Below, piece by piece: positions 21,693-29,955 of a DNA stretch of 42,875 bases. Position 1 is the stretch's first letter. Every line of letters starts with the position of its first letter. Origin of the DNA: a virus; IMG/VR virus record IMGVR_UViG_3300009093_000074, positions 1 to 42,875 of that record; one strand, 5' to 3'. The notes under the pieces were generated by a model, which did not search any database, was not told where the DNA came from, and was given only the letters and a program-made list of their open reading frames with translations. Position numbers and translations under genes: made by a program.

Positions 21693-23291
21693 ATGCCCAT
21701 CTTCGACACAGCGGAATTGACCCAGACTTCTCTTGCCGAGGGGAAAATTTCCCAGGCCCAGAACGATCAGCTCTATTGTGCTTTGGACAGCTGTGTGACC
21801 TTGGAGGTCTTTCAGGAACTCGGTCGGGAGTATAATCAAGTCCCGACGATCTACAATTTCGCCCGTGCAATGCAGGCCCCTTATTTGGAAATCATGCAGA
21901 GAGGGTTCAAGGTCGACGAGACCGCGAGGCACCATGCCTGCGCCGAGTTGAGAGATAAGATCAATTATCTCCAAGCCTTGCTGAACGAATACGCCGGGGC
22001 CGTCTGGGACAAGCCCTTGAACCCGCGAAGCCCTCTGCAATTGCAGCAATTCTTCTACCAGACTATGAAACTCCCCGAGGTCTGGATTTCCCAGAAGGGC
22101 CAAAAGAAGCTCTCCACCAATCGGGAGGCCCTCGAGAAGCTGGACCAGTACCTCTATGCCCGACCTTTTGTCAACATCATTCTGCAAATTCGTGATTTTG
22201 CCAAACAACTCTCTGTCTTCGAGACTGAGATCGATCCTGACGGACGCTACCGAACGAGCTATAACATCGCGGGGACTGAAACCGGACGACCGAGCAGTAG
22301 CGAGAATGCTTTTGGGACTGGCGGCAATGCTCAAAATATCGCCCCTTCCCTCCGGTACGTTTTCGTGGCCGACAAAGGGTGGAAACTCTGCGTCATTGAC
22401 CTGGAACAAGTCGAGGCCCGAGACGTTGGGTTTTTCATTGGCAATCTATTCGGAGACTGGGCTTTTCTGGATAACTGCGAGAGTGGAGACCTTCATACCA
22501 ACAATGCAAAACTGGTCTGGCCCCATCTCGGCTGGACAGGTGATAAAAAGCGAGATCGTGAGATCGCGGATCAAATCTTCTACCGGGACTTCTCCTACCG
22601 GGACATGTCAAAAAGGGGAGGTCATCTCTCGAATTACTATGGAACCGCTTTTACAATGGCACGGAGCTTGAAAATCCCCCCAGCCGTCGCGGAAGAATTC
22701 CAGGCACGCTACGTCCGAGGCGGATACGTGAATGGCCAGTGGATCACCCCGGCCTTCCCGGGCATCGCCCGCTGGTGGCAGTGGACGGCCCAGCAATTGC
22801 AGACCCTGCATTATATCGAAACCCCCTTCCAGCGGAAGAGGTACTTTTTCGGCCGCCCAGGCGACGACACGACGCTTCGCGAGGCAATAGCGTTCCTCCC
22901 TCAATCGACTACGGCTGATAGAATGAACCTCGGGCTCTGGCGGACCTGGAAGAAAATGCCCCAGGTCCAGCTCCTCGCCCAGACCTATGACTCAATTACT
23001 TTCCAATATCAAGATCGAGGTCATGAATATGAAAGCGCCCTTATCTCCGAGGCCCTCCAGCACGTTCGAGTGGAACTTAAGGCGAATAACGGGCGATCGT
23101 ACGTCGTCCCAGGGGAGGCCAAAATCGGCTGGAACTGGGGACCCCAAATTACCCAGGCAGACGTTGACAAAGCAAGAGCCCGCAAAGGCCGGGTCCCCCG
23201 GCTCAACATCGAAGGTCTGACAAAGTGGAAGGCCGACTCGCCAGACCCTCGCCAGCGGGCCTTTGGCCTCGATCGTGTCGGCGGACGTTAG
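21693..23291 (+). CDS. Family A DNA polymerase (C-terminal half of split PolA)
   Basis: A 532-residue family A DNA polymerase. It begins with the third exonuclease motif, YCALDS with D32, but lacks motifs I and II, which are on the protein at 19236. Palm and finger motifs follow: motif A DLEQVEARD with D236, motif B RDMSKRGGHLSNYYG with R303 and K307, and motif C QTYDSI with D433. Motif B has His where Taq and E. coli PolI have Phe. Motif C has YDS instead of HDE. The pair likely acts as a two-chain replicative polymerase. An ATG at 21669 is possible but 21693 avoids the overlap. Confidence 0.82.
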   Translation: MPIFDTAELTQTSLAEGKISQAQNDQLYCALDSCVTLEVFQELGREYNQVPTIYNFARAMQAPYLEIMQRGFKVDETARHHACAELRDKINYLQALLNEYAGAVWDKPLNPRSPLQLQQFFYQTMKLPEVWISQKGQKKLSTNREALEKLDQYLYARPFVNIILQIRDFAKQLSVFETEIDPDGRYRTSYNIAGTETGRPSSSENAFGTGGNAQNIAPSLRYVFVADKGWKLCVIDLEQVEARDVGFFIGNLFGDWAFLDNCESGDLHTNNAKLVWPHLGWTGDKKRDREIADQIFYRDFSYRDMSKRGGHLSNYYGTAFTMARSLKIPPAVAEEFQARYVRGGYVNGQWITPAFPGIARWWQWTAQQLQTLHYIETPFQRKRYFFGRPGDDTTLREAIAFLPQSTTADRMNLGLWRTWKKMPQVQLLAQTYDSITFQYQDRGHEYESALISEALQHVRVELKANNGRSYVVPGEAKIGWNWGPQITQADVDKARARKGRVPRLNIEGLTKWKADSPDPRQRAFGLDRVGGR

Positions 23292-23328
23292 TCTCCAGTC
23301 TTCGGCCTCTCAATTCGCCTGGCCTCTA

Positions 23329-24600
23329 ATGCCTGAAATTTTGCAATTCCCTCCGAAAGAGTCCCTCTCCGTGGTGGAAGATTTTGTTGACTCATTCTTG
23401 CGCCTGACCGAGGGGACGCGGACGCCAGCTCTCTTCCGACTGTGGAGTGCCATTGCCTTGCTGGCCGGGGCCCTCGAGCGCAGGGTCTGGATCAACAACG
23501 GAGATGGGACAGTCTTTCCGAATATGTACACCCTCTTGGTCGCACCCCCAGGAGTGGGCAAGTACGTGATCGAAGACGTCCGGCAGCTCTGGGTCGACGC
23601 CTGCGAGCCCGGGACAAAAATTCCCGCCTTCCACGTCGCCGGGGACAGCATGACAAACGCGAGCCTGATCGACTCCATGGCCGAGGCCGCGACGACCTTC
23701 ATTCCACCAGGGCAACCCCCGTTCAAGTACCACTCTCTCCTCGTCGCAGCCGAGGAATTCTCCGTCCTCGTCCCGAAATACGACATGGAATACATTGGGA
23801 CCCTGAATTCGATCTGGAATAACAAATCGAGGCATGAGGAAAGAAGGCGTCACGGCAAGCAGCAAAAAACCATCATCGACAACCCGCAGTTGAACATGCT
23901 CGCAGGGGTCCAGCCGTCTTACTTGGCCAGCTTGTTCCCCGAAGACGCTTGGTCCACTGGCCTCGGCCGAAGGCTGATGATGATCTATTCCAGCGAGACC
24001 CCGAAGCTCTCCCTCTTCTACAAAGCAAAGCGGGAAGAGGGGCTTCGCAGCAAGATCCTCCACCGGCTTTCCCAATTCCGTGGCCTCTTCGGCAACATGC
24101 AGTGGGAGGAAGAAGCCATGCTCTTCATCGACCAATGGTACATGAGCGGGGAATTGCCCGTCCCCAATCATTCGAAACTCCAATTTTATTGCAAGACCCG
24201 AGGAGTCTTTGCCCTCAAACTGGCCCTTATTGCTAGCATCTCGCGCTCGAACGAAATGGTCATCCGACTGGAGGATTGCGATCGCGCCCTGGGCTGGATG
24301 CTCGAGGCCGAGCGAGTGATGCCGGATATCTTCCGTGCCATGGTCGGGAAGTCGGACAAAGACGTCATCTCCGAAATGCATATGTATGTGACAGCCAAGT
24401 TTGGAAGCATGGCCGGAAAACCCCTGGCCGAGCGCAAGGTCAAAGGAGAGGCTATCCGACAGTTCCTCCTCGAAAGAGTCCCGCATGAGAAAATCGAGTC
24501 CATCATCAAAGCCGCCGAAGCTGCCAACATCATCGCCCGTGTCGGCGGAACTCAAGACGATTGGGTCCCTCGGCCCAAGTGGGGACCGGGCGTTGAGTGA
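23329..24600 (+). CDS. DUF3987-like ATPase (putative replicative helicase/primase partner)
   Basis: A 423-residue protein resembling DUF3987-type ATPases of phage replication modules. It has a helical N-terminus (VEDFVDSFLRLTEGT), a P-loop APPGVGKY at residues 72-79, then AEEFSVLVPK and a GRRLMMIYSSE block, and a long helical C-terminus. The Walker A residue after Lys is Tyr instead of Ser/Thr, which may impair Mg-ATP binding. ATG at 23329 is used; an upstream TTG at 23263 would overlap the polymerase. Directly after the polymerase gene, a role in helicase loading or unwinding is likely. Confidence 0.65.
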   Translation: MPEILQFPPKESLSVVEDFVDSFLRLTEGTRTPALFRLWSAIALLAGALERRVWINNGDGTVFPNMYTLLVAPPGVGKYVIEDVRQLWVDACEPGTKIPAFHVAGDSMTNASLIDSMAEAATTFIPPGQPPFKYHSLLVAAEEFSVLVPKYDMEYIGTLNSIWNNKSRHEERRRHGKQQKTIIDNPQLNMLAGVQPSYLASLFPEDAWSTGLGRRLMMIYSSETPKLSLFYKAKREEGLRSKILHRLSQFRGLFGNMQWEEEAMLFIDQWYMSGELPVPNHSKLQFYCKTRGVFALKLALIASISRSNEMVIRLEDCDRALGWMLEAERVMPDIFRAMVGKSDKDVISEMHMYVTAKFGSMAGKPLAERKVKGEAIRQFLLERVPHEKIESIIKAAEAANIIARVGGTQDDWVPRPKWGPGVE

Positions 24601-24863
24601 GTCCGAAGGACTACGCGAAGCGTTGGAGGCCCAGTGGCAAAAGCCTGGAGTCAGGTTTGCGAGTCGACTCGCAAGGTGGGTTTGGTGGCGGGAAGAAAAG
24701 GCCCTTCGGTCGGCACCGGGAAGGAAATGCACGGGATGAAAACGGACGTGGCACGGGCGTTGACACGAAGGTCGGGCTCCCAATGCGGGCAAAGAAAAAG
24801 GCCCAATGGCGGGCCTCCTTTCGCGTCGTGGCCACCTTTCTGCCAGAAATCTTACGGCCCTAG
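24597..24863 (+). CDS. Possible 88-aa basic protein (GTG start)
   Basis: An 88-codon ORF that overlaps the DUF3987-like gene by four bases (GTGA) and runs into the convergent late genes by 12 bases. The product is very basic and low in complexity, with RAKKKAQWRAS and an ATFLPEILRP C-terminus. The same frame of the repeat at 12761 would encode ATFLPETLR, so part of this ORF may come from a duplicated element. The terminator hairpin lies inside it. Weakly supported. Confidence 0.3.
   Translation: MSPKDYAKRWRPSGKSLESGLRVDSQGGFGGGKKRPFGRHREGNARDENGRGTGVDTKVGLPMRAKKKAQWRASFRVVATFLPEILRP
24795..24822 (-). terminator. Terminator between converging early and late genes
   Basis: AGGCCC (24799-24804), loop AATGGC, GGGCCT (24811-24816). 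Read on the minus strand the stem is followed by TTTTTC, a good intrinsic terminator for the late operon just beyond its last gene. On the plus strand the T-tract (CCTCCTTT) is poor, so early transcripts may be only partly stopped. Confidence 0.75.
24830..24849 (+). repeat. 20-bp direct repeat, copy 2
   Basis: Identical to 12761-12780, with similar bases continuing for about eight positions (TCTTACGG against CCCTACGG). It sits at the junction of the early and late transcription units, next to the terminator. Confidence 0.8.
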
Positions 24864-27218
24864 AGCATTCCTTTTCGGCCGCACCGACAGCTCCAGCGGC
24901 CCCTTCTTGCCTGGGATGCTGCCTCCAGGGGCCATCGAGTTTTGCACAGCCGTATTGCCGATGTAGGCACTCCGGAGGGGCTGAGTCACCAAATCCGGGT
25001 TCCGGGCAAGGAAGGCCGCTGCGGGCTTGATCAGCGGCAGAGCCCCGAGGCCAAGGCGGACAGTGCTGGAAAGGGCGTCGGGGAAACCAAGGAAATTAGT
25101 CGCGACGCTGCCGGCTCGCTCGAGGAGGTCGGACTTCAAGAGCTGTTGCACTGAGGCCTTCCCGCCTTCTCGTTTGGCAAAATTGGCCTTGATCCTCTCC
25201 AACGCGCCTTCTGCATCGGACATAGCCTGCTGGGCAATTTCCGCCTGGGCTTTCTTCGCGGCCAATTCTTTGGCGCTTTGATTGATCCTGACATCGTGAG
25301 CCAGGACTTCGGCCTTTTGCAACTTTCTGACCTGGTCAAGGTCCGCCGCCGAGTCGGCAATCTTCTGGCTCGCCTCGGCCTGGATCGGCTCTGCCCCAGC
25401 AGTTTTTGCCGCATGGGCGGCTTCCAGCGAAGCCCGGGCATCAACATTTGGCACCAGGGCAGCTTTAGCCTCCGGGCTCATATCACCCCACTTGCCCTGA
25501 CGAATTACTGCGCTCGCCAGCTCATTCACCGAGTCCGGCAGCTGTTCTCGAAGGCTCGCCAGAAGGGTGCCCCCTCTTTTGCCGAGAGCCGAGAGACGAT
25601 TGGCGATAGTTTCTGGGTCCAAGTTACCTCGATCAGTTCCGCTCTTGACCAGCTTGCTGAGGTCGTTTCCGGCAAAGTCGTAAAGCTTGGAACTCGCAGC
25701 ATTAGCTGCGTCGAATTGATCAGCCAGGCCGAGAGGCTGGATGCCAGAGCGGATGTCCTGAGTAAGTGCGCCGTAGAGTTGCCGTGCATTCGAGTCTCCC
25801 AGGGAGGCCAAAATCTTTGGGTCCGAAAGGGCCTTTCCAAGGGAAGTCCTCAAAGTCCGCATGTCCCCATACGTCAGCGGGGCCACGGCGCCGAGCTGCT
25901 GGCCGGCCTCGATATGACCCAGCGTGTCTTCCAACTGATTTGCAATCTGGGGCTTGAAATAGCGATTGAGCGGCTCGAGGACTCCCCCATGGGTGTTAAT
26001 GTCCGCCAGGGCTTTCTTGAAATTGTCCAGCGTCATCGGCGTCGAATTGGGGATTTTCGCATCGACAGGCTGCCAGATGGCCTGCTGTTTCTGGTCCATT
26101 TGCCCAAGCCACTTGGTCGCATCGTCTTGCAGAGCGCTGCCGGCCTGCTGCAAATTCGCGCTCGTCCCATGGGCATCCGCGATGTCGGAGATGGTCTTTT
26201 CCGCCGGGGCTGTGATAGCGGCAATTCGATTGGCAGCATCGGCCTGAGTCTGCGCGACGAGCTGTTGGTGGGCGTTGTCCAAATCCATTTGCTGTTGTCG
26301 GTGCTCCAGCAGCAAATCCTTCTTTCCCGACAGCAGTTCGCCATGGGCTGCTTCGGCTTCTTTCGCAGCGCCTTGCAGTCCGAAGAAATCTTGCCCGACC
26401 CGAGCGGCCTCCCCCTCGGCCGTTCCGACAAGCCTCTTCACCGAATTGTTAGCAATCGCAGCCATCGTCCCGCCGGAGGGCAGCCCCGCGATGAGGCCCC
26501 CGACGAGAGGGGCCACTTCGGAAAAGGGGCCGGTCGGAACGAGCTCATGGGCCGTCTCGGCCCCCAAGCCCGAAAGGGCTCCCATGCTTGCCCCGCTGAC
26601 GACGCCGACCCCTCCGAGAGGCGCTGTCGCAATGCCAGCTCCAGCGCCCCGACTCATCGCGTCGACATAATTTTCCAGCTTGCCCTGCGGCTCACCAGCA
26701 TCCAGGCCCAGGGCATTCATGTGCCCCTCAAGGCTCTGCCCAGTCGGCAGGGAATTCCCTCCCAGGGCATTGTCGAGAACTCCGAGCGGCCCATTGACAA
26801 GCAGATTAACGTCAGGGTGCTTTTTGAGAAAGTCCGTCGCCGCCGTTGGCAGGAAACGGTCTTCGAGGCCCAGGATGGTCCCCGGCAAGCCAACAGTGCC
26901 CTCCACGGCCCCTTTCACAAGACCAGCCCCTGCAAGACCCGCGACTTTCCCGATCTTGCTGACAACATTGCTGCTGTTAACAGGGTTCGGGTTTTCCGCC
27001 GTGATAGCGTCGGGGGACTGGGGAGCTCCGCCGCCAGAGGAGATCGGAGTTCCCAGCACATCGGACTTGAAGCCCAGGTAGGACGAGACCGTGTCAGCAG
27101 TTTGGCCCGCTGCTAGGGCCTTCTGATACTCCGGGCTCGCTTGGACCTTGGCCCAAATCTCCGAGTCCGGGACCCCAGCATCTCGGGCCTTTTGGATTTT
27201 CTCTTTCAGAGTCGCCAT
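24852..27218 (-). CDS. Putative internal virion/ejection protein, 788 aa
   Basis: The last and largest late gene. The 788-residue product is Ala/Gln/Gly-rich. Residues 90-260 hold several glycine-alanine stretches of low polarity (GKVAGLAGAGLVKGAVEG, GVVSGASMGALSGLG) that could contact membrane. Residues 290-360 and 620-690 are long charged helices with coiled-coil character. Size, composition and place after other short-tail genes suit a P22 gp16-like ejection protein released into the cell. There is no enzymatic motif. Start at 27218 after AGGATAG. Confidence 0.55.
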   Translation of the reverse strand: MATLKEKIQKARDAGVPDSEIWAKVQASPEYQKALAAGQTADTVSSYLGFKSDVLGTPISSGGGAPQSPDAITAENPNPVNSSNVVSKIGKVAGLAGAGLVKGAVEGTVGLPGTILGLEDRFLPTAATDFLKKHPDVNLLVNGPLGVLDNALGGNSLPTGQSLEGHMNALGLDAGEPQGKLENYVDAMSRGAGAGIATAPLGGVGVVSGASMGALSGLGAETAHELVPTGPFSEVAPLVGGLIAGLPSGGTMAAIANNSVKRLVGTAEGEAARVGQDFFGLQGAAKEAEAAHGELLSGKKDLLLEHRQQQMDLDNAHQQLVAQTQADAANRIAAITAPAEKTISDIADAHGTSANLQQAGSALQDDATKWLGQMDQKQQAIWQPVDAKIPNSTPMTLDNFKKALADINTHGGVLEPLNRYFKPQIANQLEDTLGHIEAGQQLGAVAPLTYGDMRTLRTSLGKALSDPKILASLGDSNARQLYGALTQDIRSGIQPLGLADQFDAANAASSKLYDFAGNDLSKLVKSGTDRGNLDPETIANRLSALGKRGGTLLASLREQLPDSVNELASAVIRQGKWGDMSPEAKAALVPNVDARASLEAAHAAKTAGAEPIQAEASQKIADSAADLDQVRKLQKAEVLAHDVRINQSAKELAAKKAQAEIAQQAMSDAEGALERIKANFAKREGGKASVQQLLKSDLLERAGSVATNFLGFPDALSSTVRLGLGALPLIKPAAAFLARNPDLVTQPLRSAYIGNTAVQNSMAPGGSIPGKKGPLELSVRPKRNALGP

Positions 27219-27229
27219 TGCCAGCTATC

Positions 27230-28627
27230 CTATTGCCCGAAGATCGAGTCCAGAATATCTTTGTTCTTATCCTTCGAGCCCTGCCCGATGCTTCGCGGGT
27301 GAGCTTTTTCAAAAGCGCTCTGAAAATCATCCAGGTGATTATGATTATACCACTCGTTGAACGAGCCCATGTCGGCCTTTTTGGCCTTCAGCGCGCTGGT
27401 GTAGGAGCCGAAATACTTGTCGCTTCGATCTTTTTGCAAATTCAGTTCATAATCCATCTGGTCAATCAGGGTCGAAAGCATCTTGGGGTCTTTGTCCAAG
27501 TCCGTCTGATCCAGGGCCATATTAATTTCCGGAGCCGTCGCCTTGCCCAAGCCCTTGGCAGCTTCCCGCAAGGCCGACAGACTGACGCCAGAGAGCTCCT
27601 TCGCCAAGAGCTGGCTCGCCGGGAGCCCGTCGACTTCCCCGTCCTGCCCGTTGGCCAGCATGGAAATCGCCTCGTCCGAAATCCCGGTGAACCCAGCATT
27701 CTTGAGGGCCTGGGCGCTCTGTGCCAGCTCAGCCCGGGTCTTGGCCCCACCACCAGAGTTGACGACTCGCAGGGCATCCCGGATTAGGGAGACATTCCGG
27801 AGTTCCGAGGGGATCACGCTCGCAGCCGTGGACATCTCCTTCGTGGTCTCCCCTTCCACAGCGGCCCGCTGGCCTTGCAAAGTAACCTCGCCTGGGGGCA
27901 GCGACTTGAGAGGTCCTTCTTGGCCGATCGCCTTGGCAGAAGGCGGGGAGACCAAATTCGGCGAGCCAGTGACCACGGGAACGCTCTCTCCCTCCGGTCC
28001 AACAGGCTGCATTCCGACCGAGGGGGCAACGCTGCCGGTCAGGGCCCGGAAGTCATCCGCCGACATGCCAGCACTCATGCCAATCCCGGCAAGCCTCTGC
28101 TTGAAGGCCCCAGCGCGGGCCTCCGGGTCCATGTTCGGATCGTCGAGCCCGTCGGTGAGACTGCGGACCAGGGCATTGTAAGAGTTCTGATTAGCCGCAC
28201 GAGCAGTCGGGCTCATCACGGCCAGAGCTGCATCAGCCGCCCCGCGAATGGCCTTGGGGTCCGTGATGCCAGCGCCAGCGATATTTTTGATAAGGGTCTG
28301 CAGGCCCGAAGTCGCCTGGGTCTGCTGCTCGCCGGCCTGGGAGGTCTGGGAGGACGAAACGCCTTGGAGCGTGCTCATGATCTCCGAGGCAAACCCAGCG
28401 GTGAGAGGGTCACTCTGGATGCCCTTAATCGCCGAATTCATATCTGGAGACTGGGAGATAATTTGTCCCGCACGCTGACGCGCGGCGAGCAATTGCCGAG
28501 CCGTCTGAGCCTCAACCATCGATCGCTGGGCATTAGCGAATTGGCTCATCAGCTCGAAAGGATTGGCCATTTGCTGGCCGCCCAGCGGACGGACCTGCAT
28601 AGCAATTGTCGGGTCAGCGAGTTCCAT
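27230..28627 (-). CDS. Putative internal virion/ejection protein, 465 aa
   Basis: A 465-residue, Ala/Ser/Gln-rich helical protein with no enzymatic motif. The N-terminus has a helix (NPFELMSQFANAQRSMVEAQTARQLLAARQ) and the middle is low in complexity. Composition and position between other internal proteins suggest an ejection-channel or internal head protein (P22 gp20-like role). It lies 11 bases before the next gene in the operon. Function inferred from context. Confidence 0.5.
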   Translation of the reverse strand: MELADPTIAMQVRPLGGQQMANPFELMSQFANAQRSMVEAQTARQLLAARQRAGQIISQSPDMNSAIKGIQSDPLTAGFASEIMSTLQGVSSSQTSQAGEQQTQATSGLQTLIKNIAGAGITDPKAIRGAADAALAVMSPTARAANQNSYNALVRSLTDGLDDPNMDPEARAGAFKQRLAGIGMSAGMSADDFRALTGSVAPSVGMQPVGPEGESVPVVTGSPNLVSPPSAKAIGQEGPLKSLPPGEVTLQGQRAAVEGETTKEMSTAASVIPSELRNVSLIRDALRVVNSGGGAKTRAELAQSAQALKNAGFTGISDEAISMLANGQDGEVDGLPASQLLAKELSGVSLSALREAAKGLGKATAPEINMALDQTDLDKDPKMLSTLIDQMDYELNLQKDRSDKYFGSYTSALKAKKADMGSFNEWYNHNHLDDFQSAFEKAHPRSIGQGSKDKNKDILDSIFGQ

Positions 28628-28642
28628 CTTGCCAGCTCTCTC

Positions 28643-29191
28643 TTAAAGGCCCATCGAATTGGCGACGTTGGAGGTCATCTCCGCAGGACCCCCTGCGTCT
28701 GGCGAAGCTCCTTGCTCCGGAGCGGCCTGTTCGACCTGCCCATTCGCCATGATCTTCCGCACCGCGAGGGTCCCCATCTCATGCCGAAAAGCCTGGGCCA
28801 TCGCGTCGGTTTGCTTAATACGCTGGGTGACGTCCTGATCCCGTTGAGCGATCCACATCATCAGCTGTTCGGGATTTGAGTCCGGCATCTCGGCCAAAAG
28901 CGAGGCCATACCTTCCGGGGTGATCCCGCCGCCGATAAGCTTTCCCGCTGTCTGGATGATATCGTCGGTCGTGACAGTGTCCCCGAGGGTCACGAGATGG
29001 TCAAGACCGTTCTTGACCTTGGACAAGAGGCCCTGGGCCTCGCGCAGCTTATTATACGACGCCTCGACATGGGCCAGCGTATCCGGGGCCTGTGGGGCCC
29101 CCTGCTGCGGCATTCCCTGTCCCGGCGGCATAGCCGGCTGTCCGTCCTGCGGCTGAGGCCCCTGGGCTCCGAGATCGAAAGGTGTCGGCAT
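28643..29191 (-). CDS. Structural or ejection accessory protein, 182 aa
   Basis: A 182-residue protein. The N-terminal 35 residues are Pro/Gln/Gly-rich and probably disordered. The centre is helical (AHVEASYNKLREAQGLLSKVK; TDDIIQTAGKLIG), and the end is low in complexity. It sits in the ejection-protein cluster. A similar layout is seen in small internal virion proteins, but there is no family match I can name. GAGGAACA precedes the ATG. Confidence 0.5.
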   Translation of the reverse strand: MPTPFDLGAQGPQPQDGQPAMPPGQGMPQQGAPQAPDTLAHVEASYNKLREAQGLLSKVKNGLDHLVTLGDTVTTDDIIQTAGKLIGGGITPEGMASLLAEMPDSNPEQLMMWIAQRDQDVTQRIKQTDAMAQAFRHEMGTLAVRKIMANGQVEQAAPEQGASPDAGGPAEMTSNVANSMGL

Positions 29192-29213
29192 GTCTTGTTC
29201 CTCGTTCCCGCTG

Positions 29214-29954
29214 TCAGGACCACGTTCCGCCGAGGCCGCTCATGAAGTTGCCCCCATAGAAGCCCCCACTCCCGCCACCCCCCATGGCCGACAGCATGAA
29301 AGCATTGCTGACCCCGCCCATTGCAGTGTTAATGCCTCCAGTGATGGCATTCGCCGCGCCAACAGTACCGGCTGCCGAGGCTGCTGCCCCTGCACTGGTG
29401 AGCTGATTAGATTGGCCCTGGTAATTTGCCCCCAATTGGCCGGTCTGGGCCGCTGCATTCTCGCCCATATTCAGGGCGCTGTAATAGTTCCCCAGGATAT
29501 TCTGATAGGTCCCCTGGGCCAAGCCCGTGGCGTAATTCGCCGCGCCCTTCATGGCCGCGCCACTCACTCCAAGGCCCTGGGCCGCCATCGAGTTTTGCAC
29601 GGCTTGCAAGCCCTGCTGCTGGGTAAACTGGTACCCTGGGGTCTTTTGCAGCGCGTCGAGCATCCCAGCCGCCCCGTTTGGACCGGCACCCAACAGGGCC
29701 AGGTAATTCGGAGTGGCCGCAGCTCCCAGGTCCCGATACGGCGCAAGGTCCTCTCTGGTCTGCTGATACATTTTCATCGTATTGGCCGAGGCCTGATTAG
29801 CCGCGTCGGCCTGGGTTTGCGCCGCGTCTTTGGCCGCACCGGCACCGATGGCAGCACTTGCAATGCCGCCTACGGCCGAGACAACTGGCAGCGTGATACA
29901 GAGAGAGCACCATGCAAGCTCTTCAAAGTCTGGCATGTCGAAGGAGAATTTCAT
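29214..29954 (-). CDS. Putative DNA-transfer/ejection protein, 246 aa
   Basis: A 246-residue protein with an N-terminal hydrophobic stretch (VVSAVGGIASAAIGAGAA), then Ala/Gln-rich helices and an alternating Gly/Ala/Asn repeat region to the end. A YRDLGAAATPNYLALLGAGPNG segment recalls phage proteins annotated as DNA-transfer (P22 gp7-like). The ATG at 29954 has GGAG upstream in the end of the GNAT gene; a first ATG 18 bases upstream would overlap that gene. Confidence 0.55.
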   Translation of the reverse strand: MKFSFDMPDFEELAWCSLCITLPVVSAVGGIASAAIGAGAAKDAAQTQADAANQASANTMKMYQQTREDLAPYRDLGAAATPNYLALLGAGPNGAAGMLDALQKTPGYQFTQQQGLQAVQNSMAAQGLGVSGAAMKGAANYATGLAQGTYQNILGNYYSALNMGENAAAQTGQLGANYQGQSNQLTSAGAAASAAGTVGAANAITGGINTAMGGVSNAFMLSAMGGGGSGGFYGGNFMSGLGGTWS

Positions 29955-29955
29955 C

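Noticed and set aside
19236-23291. Group I intron or intein as the cause of the polymerase interruption
   Set aside because: The insert contains five ordinary genes with their own starts, the first half ends with a stop and the second has its own start; I saw no splice-type core, no HNH or LAGLIDADG gene and no intein end motifs. A decayed intron cannot be excluded.
24760-24788. TTGACA with AATGCG-type -10 at the end of the early genes; also TTGACA at 12670
   Set aside because: No usable -10 element at 16-18 bases. They are better seen as part of the repeated CACGGGCGTTNACACG blocks.
25278-27116. 612-codon plus-strand open frame opposite the ejection protein
   Set aside because: It is antisense to a convincing late gene, lacks recognisable domains and has no proper start context. 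Other long antisense frames (23392-24792, 34592-36097, 40940-41995) were rejected for the same reason.
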